The notes: generated from the letters alone by a model not told the origin. A DNA stretch of 64,000 nucleotides from CAMDHY01 sp046156265 (GCF_046156265.1 NZ_JAWDIR010000011.1:930001-994000), one strand, 5' to 3'; positions 19,073 through 26,993 are shown, counted from the stretch's first letter. Translations and numbers: made by a program.

Positions 19073-20004
19073 GGCGTGCCGGCTTTGGCGATCTGGCCGG
19101 GGTGCAGTTCGGCGGCGAGCGCGCGCGCCACTTCCGGCGTGCGCGGCCCGAAGCCGAGCAGCGACTGGCCATCCATGGTGACGAGCCAGCCGTTTGCCGC
19201 CGCCGGCGTGCCGCGGAAGGCGGGCAGGGCGAGCACGTCGCCGCCGGCGGCATGGGCGCCGCTGGTCATCATCAGCACGACGTCGGGAGCGGCGGCGAGC
19301 ACCGCCTCCTCGCTCATCGGCTTGTAGCCGGAGAAGTCCGCCGCGACGTTGATGCCGCCGGCGAGCCCGATGATCGCGTCGGCGGCGGTATCAGTGCCGG
19401 CCGCCATCGGCACCCCGTCGCGCAGCGAGATGACGAACAGCACGCGCGCCGGCGTGCGGATCGCCGCCCGTGTCTCCGCCAGTGCCGCGAAGCCCTGTTC
19501 CACTTCGGTCGCAAGCGCCGCGCCGCGCTCTTCCGCCCCCAAAGCCGCGGCGAGGAAGCGGATGCGGCCGGCGACCGCCTCCGGCGTGGTGGCGTCGTCG
19601 ACCAGCACCACCGGCACGCTGGAGGCGGCGAGCACCTCGACCACCTCCGGCGGGCCGGCGCCTTCGGTCGCGACGATCAGCGACGGTCCGGTCGACAGCA
19701 CGCCCTCGGCCGACAGCGCGCGCATGTAGCCGACGTTCGGCTTCTGCGCGAGGGCGCGGGCCGGCGCCGTGCTGGTGGTGTCGACCGCGACGATGCGGTC
19801 TTCCAGGCCGAGGTCGTAGAGGATCTCCGTCACCGCCCCGCCGATCGAGACGATGCGGGCCGTGTCCGGCGTCCCCACCGGCGTGCCACGGGCGTCCACC
19901 AGCGCTTCGGCCCACGCCGGGCCGGCGAGCGGGATCGCGGCCACAAGGAGCGCCGCCACGATGCTTGCGGCGACCCGCCGGGCGATCCACCCCGGCGCAG
20001 GCAA
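19069..20004 (-). CDS. hmuT: haem ABC transporter substrate-binding protein; start uncertain
   Basis: HmuT is the periplasmic haem receptor. The segments ARIVSIGGAVTEILYDLG, VGYMRALSAEGVLS and EGAGPPEVV are diagnostic. The frame stays open upstream to an ATG at 20406, but that part would translate a half-copy of the intergenic palindromic repeat. I therefore choose TTG 20004, which leads straight into a signal peptide (PAPGWIARRVAASIVAALLV to about AWAEA) and gives 311 residues, a normal size. A GTG or another start nearby is possible. Confidence 0.85.
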   Translation of the reverse strand: MPAPGWIARRVAASIVAALLVAAIPLAGPAWAEALVDARGTPVGTPDTARIVSIGGAVTEILYDLGLEDRIVAVDTTSTAPARALAQKPNVGYMRALSAEGVLSTGPSLIVATEGAGPPEVVEVLAASSVPVVLVDDATTPEAVAGRIRFLAAALGAEERGAALATEVEQGFAALAETRAAIRTPARVLFVISLRDGVPMAAGTDTAADAIIGLAGGINVAADFSGYKPMSEEAVLAAAPDVVLMMTSGAHAAGGDVLALPAFRGTPAAANGWLVTMDGQSLLGFGPRTPEVARALAAELHPGQIAKAGTP

Positions 20005-20464
20005 TCGGCGTCCGATGCCGAAACCCGGCGCCTGCCCCTCGACGCTCGCCTCGTCGATCGGTGGCAGCGGTGCGGCGGCGGCCGCGACGCGTCCCTCCCC
20101 TGACAGGGGGAGGGACAGGCGACCGCAGGTCGACAGGGTGGGGTCTCTCGAGCCGGACCACACGAGATCAGCAGCCTCCTGCCGTCCACTGCCTGCAACC
20201 GGGGCCGGGGACATTTGTCCTCGCCGGATCCTATCCCGCAGTTCGCGGCCCCGTTCCGGTCTCGCACCGGCGGAAGCGCGCGTCTCGCCTGCTCCGGGGA
20301 GCGCCAACGCCTGCGTGGCTGCCGGCGGCGCCGACCGTGCGCACGCCAAGCTTGGCGCGAGACGTCGGGTCGGCGCCGGGAGGGGGGATGTCAGGGTCTG
20401 CGGCATCGGTCGTTCCTTGCGTCCCGGCGCGCCGCCGCCCCAGTCGAAGAGCGGCGCGGCCGGC
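20005..20464. other. 460-bp leader between hemP and hmuT without a convincing gene
   Basis: This gap holds a half-copy of the composite palindromic repeat (20091-20144) and several GC-rich hairpins, including GGACA-AA-TGTCC on the minus strand at about 20209-20220. A segment reading GCCGGTGCGAGACCGG (minus strand, about 20257-20272) superficially resembles a cobalamin riboswitch core, but the other conserved boxes are not evident. No ORF here looks like a protein. It may be a regulated leader separating hemP from hmuTUV. Confidence 0.5.
20091..20144. repeat. half-copy (one arm) of the composite palindromic intergenic repeat
   Basis: The sequence begins gtccctcccctgacaggg and continues into a small stem (cgaccgcaggtcg) and a cagggtgggg tail. 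It matches the left arm of the three full copies found in the cbb operon. Only one arm is present here. It lies upstream of the probable hmuT start on the minus strand and explains why the upstream frame should not be read as protein. Confidence 0.8.
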
Positions 20465-20701
20465 TCATTTCGTCAGGATCAGGCGGCCGCGCGCGGTGAC
20501 GCGCAGCCTGTAGTGTTCGCCCTTGTGGACCAGGATCGCCTCGCCGGTGTCGCCGCACAGCGCCGCCACGTCCCAGCGCGCCGGCCGCCCCCCCGACCCT
20601 CCGGTCGGCCGATGGGCCATCCCATCGGATGTGGCCGGCCGCGGCAGCGGCCTGTCCGTCGGCGCGGCGACCGCCGCATCCGTGGGATTGTCCTTCGTCA
20701 T
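20465..20701 (-). CDS. hemP: hemin uptake protein HemP
   Basis: HemP is a small protein encoded with haem uptake systems. In several alpha- and betaproteobacteria it activates haem receptor expression. This copy is 78 residues, somewhat longer than the usual 50-65. The conserved C-terminal block ILVHKGEHYRLRVTARGRLILTK (residues 56-78) is intact. An internal ATG at 20620 would give a shorter form. It is the first gene of the minus-strand hemP-hmuTUV locus and diverges from the haem-degrading monooxygenase gene. Confidence 0.85.
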   Translation of the reverse strand: MTKDNPTDAAVAAPTDRPLPRPATSDGMAHRPTGGSGGRPARWDVAALCGDTGEAILVHKGEHYRLRVTARGRLILTK

Positions 20702-20979
20702 CGCCGCGCCCCCGCCGAGGTCGCCGCCGTCTGGCCCAAGCCTTCGCGGGCAGTCGTGGCCGCCTCGTGCCGGTGCGCAGCGCGATCAGGCGCAGCCGGG
20801 GCAGCCCGCGGCCAGGGCCGCGCGGCGTCGTTCGCACGACCGGCCTGCACCTGACAGGCGTTCGCGCCTGCGGCCGGCCGTGCTAGCGTTGGCGCCGAGC
20901 CCGGCCAGCGGCCGCGCGCCCATTGCGGCCCGTCCCCCGGCAACGCCCGGCGGGACCGGCCACCAACGGAGGACGCTCC

Positions 20980-21315
20980 ATGTTCATCGCCATGAACCGC
21001 TTCCAGGTCTGCCGCGGCGAGGAGGCCGCCTTCGAGGCCGTCTGGCTCGGCCGCGACGTCCACATCGACCGCGTCCCCGGCTTCGTCGCCTTCCATCTGC
21101 TGCGCGGGCCGGAACGAGAAGATCATACCCTCTACTCCTCCCACACCATCTGGGCCTCGCGCACCGCCTTCGAGGACTGGACCCGCTCCGAGGCCTTCCG
21201 CGCCGCCCACCGCGACGCCGGCTCCGGCAAGCGCCTCTATCTCGGCCACCCCCAGTTCGAGGGCTTCGAGTCCATCCAGGAGGTGCTGCCGGCCGCCGCC
21301 GCCGCGGCCGAGTGA
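20980..21315 (+). CDS. haem-degrading monooxygenase, HmuQ/HmuD (IsdG-like) family
   Basis: This 111-residue ABM-fold protein starts MFIAMNRFQVCRGEEAAFE. It contains WLGRDVHIDRVPGF, LYSSHTIWASRTAFEDW and AHRDAGSG, features of bacterial haem oxygenases of the IsdG-like HmuQ/HmuD group that sit beside hmuTUV in rhizobia. It would open the haem ring and release iron after import. I chose ATG 20980 because of the strong ggagga RBS 8 bp upstream. It is divergent from hemP with 278 bp between. I cannot tell HmuQ from HmuD, so no symbol is given. Confidence 0.87.
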   Translation: MFIAMNRFQVCRGEEAAFEAVWLGRDVHIDRVPGFVAFHLLRGPEREDHTLYSSHTIWASRTAFEDWTRSEAFRAAHRDAGSGKRLYLGHPQFEGFESIQEVLPAAAAAAE

Positions 21316-21336
21316 TGGCCGTCGCGGCGACATGCC

Positions 21337-21414
21337 GGTAACCTCAAGGCGAGGCGACCGCCGCGACGCCTCGCTGGTGACCTCGACGCGAGGCGACCGC
21401 CACGACGCCTCGCC
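21337..21414. repeat. two tandem 39-bp repeats, each an 8-bp-arm hairpin
   Basis: Unit one is 21337-21375 and unit two 21376-21414, with four mismatches by eye. Each contains the inverted repeat gcgaggcg / cgcctcgc (21349-21374 and 21388-21413) around a 10-base loop accgccgcga or accgccacga. They follow the monooxygenase gene by about 20 bp, so they may act as transcription-end or RNA-stability structures. Confidence 0.8.
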
Positions 21415-21769
21415 GGTCGCGAGGATGGGTGAGGACGACGTCCTTCTGCCCCAGTAAACCGTTCCCACCGCGGCGCTCGGCGTGACCGTCCCGATCATCC
21501 TCCGCGTCCTCGGCGGGAGGCGCGGAGCCGCCGCCCGAGCCCCCGGCGGGCTCGCCGGCGCGTCCTCGCCCCGAGCGGCGGACGCTTCGCCTGCCGACGA
21601 CTCGGACCCGGCAATCCTCGCCACGGCAAAACCCGATACGGCACAGCCCGGCATGGCCGACCGCGACTGCCAACGAGACGATCGCCCAGTGACGGGCGGC
21701 TTTCTGCTGTGATGATCCATGACCACGGCGACAATGGCCACACGGGTCGCCGTGCCGTCAAGCGTCCGC

Positions 21770-21866
21770 CGGATGATGAGGGATCGAACTACTCAAACAA
21801 GAATTGAAACAACTACAAACGATGGTCGGTAGCCTAGAATATATAAAATCTAAACAGGCCTATCGA
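21770..21866 (+). promoter_or_regulatory. AT-rich promoter-like segment upstream of the exbB operon
   Basis: In a genome this GC-rich, the run with ttgaaacaactacaaacg and tagaatatataaaatc stands out. A -10 such as tagaat or tataaa is plausible, but no well-spaced -35 could be fixed. The minus strand contains TTTAGA and TTCTA half-sites 9 bp apart, reminiscent of an Irr-type iron control element but too widely spaced. Confidence 0.35.
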
Positions 21867-22026
21867 TGGATGAATCCCTGCCTCCGACATTGACAAGCGC
21901 AGGGTGCCGGAGACATTTTCAGGTCGCTTCTGGCGCCGGCAGGCGAGGCGCCGCTTTGGATTCTGGTGGGCGACGAGGTTGCTCCGGTCATGGCCGGCGC
22001 CTCGCGCCGCCGTTGCGGAGTGCCGC

Positions 22027-22563
22027 GTGCCCCTTTCCCCCGATCGCTCTCCTGCCGTCTGCACGGCCGGCGCGCCGCTCGCCGCCCGTTGGCTCGGGGC
22101 GTCGGTCCTCGCCGTGCTCATGTCAGCGGCGGTGCCTGCCGCTTCGGCCACGACGACCTCTCCGGCAGAGGCGTCGGGCGCAAACGCCGCCTCGGCGGCC
22201 AGCGTCGCCGCAGACGTCGGCCCGACGGTCGAGCTCAACCGCCTGGAGGACGCTGGCGGGGGCTGCCGGTTGACCCTCGTCGTCGCCAATCCGGGCGCGC
22301 AGCGCTTCGACGAGCTGAAGCTCGATCTCGTGCTGTTCGACGGCGACGGCATCGTCGCCCGCCGCCTCGCGGTCGAGACCGGGCCGGTGCGGGCGAACAA
22401 GACGGTGGTGCGGTTGTTCGAGGCGGCCGATCTGCCGTGCGCCGGCATCGGGCGCCTGCTCCTCAACGACGTCGTCGCCTGTACGGGCGAGGACGGCGCG
22501 ATCCCCGGCTGTGTCGACCGCCTCACCACGGCGTCGCGCGCCGCCGTGCCCTTCGAGCGATGA
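22027..22563 (+). CDS. exported protein of unknown function at the head of the exbB-exbD-tonB operon
   Basis: This 178-residue protein (from the GTG at 22027, preceded by gcggag) has a signal peptide (residues 1 to about 35, GASVLAVLMSAAVPAASA). A compact domain follows with VELNRLEDAGGGCRLTLVVAN, LDLVLFDGDGIVARR and LLLNDVVACTG. I recall similar proteins next to exbB in related bacteria but no assigned function. Its stop overlaps the exbB start (ATGA), so it is likely translated with the TonB complex. An in-frame ATG at 21904 is the alternative start. Confidence 0.75.
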   Translation: MPLSPDRSPAVCTAGAPLAARWLGASVLAVLMSAAVPAASATTTSPAEASGANAASAASVAADVGPTVELNRLEDAGGGCRLTLVVANPGAQRFDELKLDLVLFDGDGIVARRLAVETGPVRANKTVVRLFEAADLPCAGIGRLLLNDVVACTGEDGAIPGCVDRLTTASRAAVPFER

Positions 22564-23633
22564 GCCGCGCCGTGCCGCCCGCCGCCCGTATCCTCTCCGC
22601 AACCTCGCGTGCAACAACCCTGCACCCGTCTGCGAACGGCAGCGCCGCGCGGCGTGTCGCTGCGCTCGCCATGGTTCTCGGCGCCCTGATGCTGCCACTC
22701 GCCGCGGCCGCGCAGGCGCCGGGCGACGCGATCCCGCCCGGCGGCGATGCGGCCGGGGCTCCGGCCGCCCTCTCCGAAACGTCGCCGGCTGCTGCGGGTC
22801 CGGCGGCAGCGGTCGACGCGGCGCAGTCGCCCTCCGGCGCCTCGTCTGCAGCGTCCGCAGACGCATCCCCCGCCACCGCTTCCTCCAGAAGTGTCACCCC
22901 CGCGGCGCCCGGCGCGCAGACCGAAGCCGCGCTCGCCGCGCGGGCGCACCTGCCGACGGATCTCTCGCCCTGGGGCATGTTCCTCGCCTCCGACTGGGTC
23001 GTGAAGGCTGTGATGATCGGGCTCGCCTTCGCGTCCGTCGTCACCTGGACGGTGGCGCTGGTGAAGTCGTTCGAGCTCGCCGCGGCTGGACGCCGGCTCG
23101 GGCGCGACCGCGCCACCCTGTCGGCAGCGGCCGGCCTCGCGCCGGCGGCAGAGCTGCCCCTCGGGGCCGAGGCGACCACCCTCGTCGCTGCCGCGGTCGA
23201 GGAAACGCGCCTCTCCGCGGGTCTCTCGGCCGCCGGCGTGAAGGAGCGTGTCGCCTCCCGCCTCGAGCGGGTCGAGGCCGCCGTCGCGCGCACGCTGCGC
23301 CGCGGCACCGGGGCGCTCGCCACCATCGGCGCCACCGCGCCCTTCGTCGGGCTGTTCGGCACCGTCTGGGGCATCATGAACTCGTTCATCGGCATCTCCG
23401 AGGCGCAGACGACCAACCTCGCGATCGTCGCCCCCGGCATCGCCGAGGCGCTGCTCGCCACCGCGATCGGCCTCGTCGCGGCGATCCCGGCCGTCGTCCT
23501 CTACAACCACTTCGCCCGGCGCATCGCCGACCGCCGGCAGGCTCTCGCCGACGCCTCCGCCGCGGTGATGCGGCTCGTCTCGCGCGATCTCGACCGGCGC
23601 GTCGCCCGCGGCCTCGCTGCGGCCGCCGAGTAG
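22560..23633 (+). CDS. exbB: TonB-system energiser ExbB (MotA/TolQ/ExbB channel)
   Basis: ExbB forms the proton channel that powers TonB. The 357-residue protein has a signal or first hydrophobic segment (about 32-51) and a long Ala/Pro/Ser linker (about 52-135). It then has the three canonical membrane segments: one at about 140-162 (VVKAVMIGLAFASVVTW) and the pair GATAPFVGLFGTVWGIMNSF and GIAEALLATAIGLVAAIPAVV. The long N-terminal extension is usual for alphaproteobacterial ExbB. ExbD begins 9 bp later. Confidence 0.93.
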   Translation: MSRAVPPAARILSATSRATTLHPSANGSAARRVAALAMVLGALMLPLAAAAQAPGDAIPPGGDAAGAPAALSETSPAAAGPAAAVDAAQSPSGASSAASADASPATASSRSVTPAAPGAQTEAALAARAHLPTDLSPWGMFLASDWVVKAVMIGLAFASVVTWTVALVKSFELAAAGRRLGRDRATLSAAAGLAPAAELPLGAEATTLVAAAVEETRLSAGLSAAGVKERVASRLERVEAAVARTLRRGTGALATIGATAPFVGLFGTVWGIMNSFIGISEAQTTNLAIVAPGIAEALLATAIGLVAAIPAVVLYNHFARRIADRRQALADASAAVMRLVSRDLDRRVARGLAAAAE

Positions 23634-23642
23634 GCGGGCACC

Positions 23643-24083
23643 ATGGCGGGCCATCTCGATCCCGGTGGCGACGATCTCGAGGAGACCCACGAGATCAACG
23701 TCACGCCGTTTATCGACGTGATACTGGTGCTGCTGATCATCTTCATGGTCGCAGCACCGCTCGCAACCGTCGACGTGCCCGTCGACCTGCCGGCCTCGAC
23801 GGCGGCGCCGCAGCCAAGGCCGGAGGCGCCGCTGTTCGTCACGCTCACCGCCGACAACGGCGTCGTCGTCGGCGAGGCGCCGGTGGCCGAGGGCCGTCTC
23901 GCCGCGGCGCTCGATGCCGTGACCGGCGGCGACCGCGAGCAGCGCGTCTTCCTGCGCGCCGACCGGGCGGTCACCTACGGCGATCTCGCGGCGCTGATGA
24001 ACCGGCTGCGTGACGCCGGCTACCTGAAGATCGCCCTCGTCGGCCTCGAGGCCGGGGCTCCGGAGGCCGGGGCGGCGCAATGA
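23643..24083 (+). CDS. exbD: TonB-system protein ExbD
   Basis: This 146-residue ExbD/TolR protein has a short cytoplasmic N-terminus (EETHEINVTPFIDVILVLLI). Its single membrane helix holds the functional aspartate in FIDVILVLLIIFMV, and its periplasmic domain contains FLRADRAVTYGDLAALMNRLRDAGY. With ExbB it uses the proton gradient to drive TonB. Confidence 0.94.
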   Translation: MAGHLDPGGDDLEETHEINVTPFIDVILVLLIIFMVAAPLATVDVPVDLPASTAAPQPRPEAPLFVTLTADNGVVVGEAPVAEGRLAAALDAVTGGDREQRVFLRADRAVTYGDLAALMNRLRDAGYLKIALVGLEAGAPEAGAAQ

Positions 24084-24138
24084 GCGCGGGGCGAGGGTCC
24101 CGCCTTCCGGTGCGGCCTGCGACCGGGTTGTCGCCGCG

Positions 24139-25260
24139 ATGAGCGCGACGGCGACCATGGCCCCGGCGCCTCCGACGGGACTGCCGCCGCGCGACAGCCT
24201 CGTCTGGGCGCTCGCGTTCGCCATCGTGCTCGCCGCCCACCTCGCCGTCGGCCTGGCGCTCTTGCAGTCAGAGCCCGCGACGGGTCCGGTCGAGGCGGCC
24301 GAGCCGATCGCCATGATCGATCTGCCGCCGGCGCCGGTGCTTCCGGACGCGGTCGCCGCGGTCGATCTGCCGCCGTCGGCCGCCCAGTCGGTGCCGCTGC
24401 CGGAGGCGCAGGCGATTGGCGGCTCGACGGTGCCGGACATCGCGCCGGAAGCCCCCGAGCCCATCGAGGCGCCGCTCGCCGCCAGCGAGCAACTGCCGCC
24501 CGAGACGGCACCACCACCGCCGGTCCCGACCGTGCGCCCCGCCGACGCCATCGCCGCCGAGGCGGTGCCGCCGGAAACCGCCGCTCCGGTCGCTGCCGAG
24601 GCACTGCCGCCGGTCGAGACGGCAGAGGCGGCGCCGGTTGCGCCAGCGGAGGCCGCCGCGGCCGAACCGCCGCCCGAGGCCGCGCCGGTGGTGCCGGATG
24701 CCGCCGTCACCTTGCCGGGTCCGGTCGCCCTGCCGCGGGTGAAGCCGGACGTGCCGCCACCCGCCGAACGCCCGCAACCGGCGGCCACCCAGGCGAAGAC
24801 GCCCGACCGCAAGACGGCGGCGGCGAAGCCGCAGAAGCCCGCCGCGCCGACGAGCCAGCGCAAGACTGCCGAGACGCCGGCGGCGAGGAAGCCCGCCGGA
24901 CCGGCCGCGGACACGCCGAAGGCCGGTGCCCGTCCGCAGTCCGCCGCCTCGGCACCGCGCGCTGCCGGCGGAGGACCGGTCGCCGACGCCCTGAAGCAGT
25001 ACCAGGCGAAGGTCCGTGCCGACATCGAGCGGGAGGTCCGCCGGATGCAGCACAGCGGCAGGGGGCGGGCCGCCGTGCGCCTCGCCTTCAACCGCAACGG
25101 CACCCTCACGAGCGTCGACATCGCGACCACCTCCGGCAATCCGGCGATCGACCGGGCGATCCTCCAGGCGGTGAAGCGGGCGAGCCCCTTTCCCGCCGCA
25201 CCGGCAGACCTCACTCAGGCGAGCTTCAACTGGACGATCGGCCTCAGGGTGAACAACTAG
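24139..25260 (+). CDS. tonB: energy transducer TonB
   Basis: This 373-residue TonB has one N-terminal membrane helix (about 20-39, LVWALAFAIVLAAHLAVGLAL). A very long Pro/Ala/Glu linker (about 50-285) follows, and then a C-terminal TonB domain: AVRLAFNRNGTLTSVDIATTSGNPAIDRAILQAVKRASPFP (quoted in part as its motif). It links ExbB-ExbD to outer-membrane receptors, probably including a haem receptor not in this window. Its stop overlaps the stop of the convergent VOC gene by 4 bp. Confidence 0.93.
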   Translation: MSATATMAPAPPTGLPPRDSLVWALAFAIVLAAHLAVGLALLQSEPATGPVEAAEPIAMIDLPPAPVLPDAVAAVDLPPSAAQSVPLPEAQAIGGSTVPDIAPEAPEPIEAPLAASEQLPPETAPPPPVPTVRPADAIAAEAVPPETAAPVAAEALPPVETAEAAPVAPAEAAAAEPPPEAAPVVPDAAVTLPGPVALPRVKPDVPPPAERPQPAATQAKTPDRKTAAAKPQKPAAPTSQRKTAETPAARKPAGPAADTPKAGARPQSAASAPRAAGGGPVADALKQYQAKVRADIEREVRRMQHSGRGRAAVRLAFNRNGTLTSVDIATTSGNPAIDRAILQAVKRASPFPAAPADLTQASFNWTIGLRVNN

Positions 25261-25685
25261 CCGGGCAGCCGAACCCGGCCGTTGGCGTCGAGCGGCCAGT
25301 GGGGGTTGAAGGCGATCTCCCAGAGGTGGCCGTCGGGGTCGGCGAAATAGCCGGTGTAGCCGCCCCAGAAGGTCTCGGCCGCCGCCCGCGTCAGCTGGCC
25401 ACCCGCCGCCGCCACCTCGGCAAGCGTAGCGTCCACCGCCTCGCGGCTCCCGAGGTTGAGGGCGAGCGCGACGCCGCCGAATGCCTGCTCCGACGGTGGC
25501 GGCAGGCCGGCATCCTCCGCCAGCGCGGCGCGGCTCCACAAGGCGAGCACCGGCCCGCCGAGGTCGAAGAAGGCGGTGGAGGCGGTCGATTCCGACGAGC
25601 GCCGCCAGCCGAGGCGCTCGTAGAAGGCGGTGGCACGGGCGACGTCGTCGACGCCGAGGGTGAGCAGGCTCATGCGCTGGTCCAT
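25257..25685 (-). CDS. VOC (glyoxalase/bleomycin resistance) superfamily protein
   Basis: This 142-residue protein starts MDQRMSLLTLGVDDVARATAFYERLGW and ends with GGYTGYFADPDGHLWEIAFNP, both typical of VOC metalloenzymes. The C-terminal Glu of HLWEIA is the usual metal ligand. The substrate is unknown. It converges on tonB with a 4-bp stop overlap and has no clear functional link to it. Confidence 0.9.
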   Translation of the reverse strand: MDQRMSLLTLGVDDVARATAFYERLGWRRSSESTASTAFFDLGGPVLALWSRAALAEDAGLPPPSEQAFGGVALALNLGSREAVDATLAEVAAAGGQLTRAAAETFWGGYTGYFADPDGHLWEIAFNPHWPLDANGRVRLPG

Positions 25686-25743
25686 CGATGGTCCTCTGTA
25701 TTCCCGCCGTCGCTCGCCGCCTCCGTGGCGCCGGCACGCCGTC

Positions 25744-26892
25744 TCAGAACAGGCTGAGCTGGCCGCCGACCGGCACCGGCGGCTCGAACAGGTCGGTGCG
25801 CGGGCGGTGCTTCTGCTTGTTGAGGCCGAGCCGCTTCGCCGCGAGCTCGAAGCGGCGGCCGAGCGCCCAGGCATAGGGGCCGGTTCCGGTCATCCGCTTG
25901 CCGAAGGTGGCGTCATAGTCTTTGCCGCCGCGCATCGCCCGGAGGATCGACATGACGTGGCGGTAGCGGTCGGGATGGTCACGCGCGAGCCACTCCTTGA
26001 ACAGGTCCGCCACCTCGAGCGGCAGGCGCAGCACGACGTAGCCGGCCTCGGTAGCGCCGGCTGCGGCTGCCGCCTCCAGCACGCGCTCGACCTCGGCGTC
26101 GTTCAGGGCCGGAATCACCGGCGCCATTAGCACCGCCACCGGCACCCCGGCCTGCGAGAGCGCGGTGATCGCCTCCAGGCGCTTGGCCGGCGTCGCCGCG
26201 CGCGGCTCCATCGAGCGGGCGAGCCGGCGGTCGAGCGTCGTCACCGACACCGCCACCTTGACGAGGCCGCGCGCCGCCATGCGCGACAGGATGTCGAGAT
26301 CGCGCACGACCAGCGCCGACTTCGTCACGATGACCGCCGGATGGCCGGTGCGTTCGAGCACCTCCAGCACGCCGCGCGTCAGCTTCCGCTCCCGCTCGAT
26401 CGGCTGGTAGGGGTCCGTCGCCGTGCCGATGGCGATCGGCTTCGGCTGGTAGCCGGGGGCGGCGAGGTCACGCTCCAGAGCCTCCACCGCGTTCGACTTG
26501 GCGAACAGCCGCGTCTCGAAGTCGACCCCCGGCGACAGGCCGACGAAAGCGTGGTCGGGGCGGGCGAAGCAGTAGATGCAGCCGTGCTCGCAGCCCCGGT
26601 AGGGGTTCGCCGAGCGGTCGAAGCCGATATCCGGCGAGGTGTTGCGGGTGATCAGCGAGCGCGCCCGCTCCTCGCGCACCTCGGTGCGCAGCGGCGGCAG
26701 CTCGGCGAGGCTCTCCCAGCCGTCGTCGACGGTTTCGCGGGCATGCGGCTCGAACCGCCCGACCGGATTGAGACCGGCACCGCGCCCGCGACGGCGGTGC
26801 TCGGCAACACCGATGCCGGCACGCGCGTCGCGGCTGCCGGGTGCGGCGGGATCGAAGCGGTCGTTCGGGCGGGCGAGGGCGGTCGTGCTCAT
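25744..26892 (-). CDS. radical SAM protein of the PA0069/spore-photoproduct-lyase-like family
   Basis: This 382-residue protein carries the radical SAM CX3CX2C cluster motif, Cys101, Cys105 and Cys108 in YRGCEHGCIYCFARP. It also has ITRNTSPDIGFDRSANPYRGC, DFETRLFAKSNA and the GTATDPYQPIER block shared with SplB-like proteins. The start at ATG 26892 (MSTTALARPNDR) is preferred over an in-frame ATG at 26970. The reaction is not known for this family. A GAAC-N7-GAAC site 87-101 bp upstream suggests SOS control, which would fit a DNA-damage role. Confidence 0.88.
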   Translation of the reverse strand: MSTTALARPNDRFDPAAPGSRDARAGIGVAEHRRRGRGAGLNPVGRFEPHARETVDDGWESLAELPPLRTEVREERARSLITRNTSPDIGFDRSANPYRGCEHGCIYCFARPDHAFVGLSPGVDFETRLFAKSNAVEALERDLAAPGYQPKPIAIGTATDPYQPIERERKLTRGVLEVLERTGHPAVIVTKSALVVRDLDILSRMAARGLVKVAVSVTTLDRRLARSMEPRAATPAKRLEAITALSQAGVPVAVLMAPVIPALNDAEVERVLEAAAAAGATEAGYVVLRLPLEVADLFKEWLARDHPDRYRHVMSILRAMRGGKDYDATFGKRMTGTGPYAWALGRRFELAAKRLGLNKQKHRPRTDLFEPPVPVGGQLSLF

Positions 26893-26978
26893 GGGCAAGC
26901 TCGGCGATCCTGAGGTTCGGCCCGCCGCATCGGCGCGGACGGCGGGGCGATGAGAACAAAGCGTTAACATCGCGCTCG

Positions 26979-26993
26979 GAACGAAGCAAGAAC
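26979..26993. promoter_or_regulatory. candidate LexA (SOS) operator
   Basis: The plus strand reads gaacgaagcaagaac, an exact GAAC-N7-GAAC match to the alphaproteobacterial LexA box (GTTC-N7-GTTC on the other strand). A near-match, gaac-aaagcgt-taac, lies at 26954-26968. On the minus strand a possible -35 (TTGCTT) overlaps the exact site, with a weak -10 (TTAACG) 16 bp further on, directed at the radical SAM gene. Confidence 0.6.

Larger units (their letters stand above)
21316..22026. other. 711-bp intergenic region: tandem hairpins, then an AT-rich promoter-like segment
   Basis: No open frame here has protein-like composition. The left end holds two tandem 39-bp hairpin repeats (21337-21414). 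The middle is GC-rich and featureless to me. About 21770-21866 is markedly AT-rich compared with the rest of the window and probably contains the promoter of the exbB-exbD-tonB operon. It includes ttgaaa and tagaatatataaaat stretches. The last 150 bp are an open frame upstream of my chosen start for the next gene. Confidence 0.6.

Noticed and set aside
20160..20330. Cobalamin riboswitch-like sequence (GCCGGTGCGAGACCGG, then CCGCGAACTG) upstream of hmuT on the minus strand
   Set aside because: The P5-like hairpin matches, but the GGGAA core element is missing and the 3' AGTCAGGAGACC-type box is only vaguely present. The genes are a haem, not cobalamin, system. A covariance-model search against the cobalamin family would decide; a significant hit would overturn this.
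20005..20406. Longer hmuT starting at ATG 20406
   Set aside because: The extra 134 residues are Arg/Pro/Ala-rich without family similarity and would translate an intergenic repeat. A good signal peptide starts at TTG 20004.
21482..21712. 76-codon plus-strand frame in the intergenic region before the exb operon
   Set aside because: There is no RBS and no recognisable motif, and the composition is that of random GC-rich sequence.
20698..21741. Possible 347-codon minus-strand gene opposite the haem monooxygenase
   Set aside because: The translated repeats SPRVEVTS/SPRLEVTG come from the 39-bp hairpin repeats, and the rest has no protein-like pattern.
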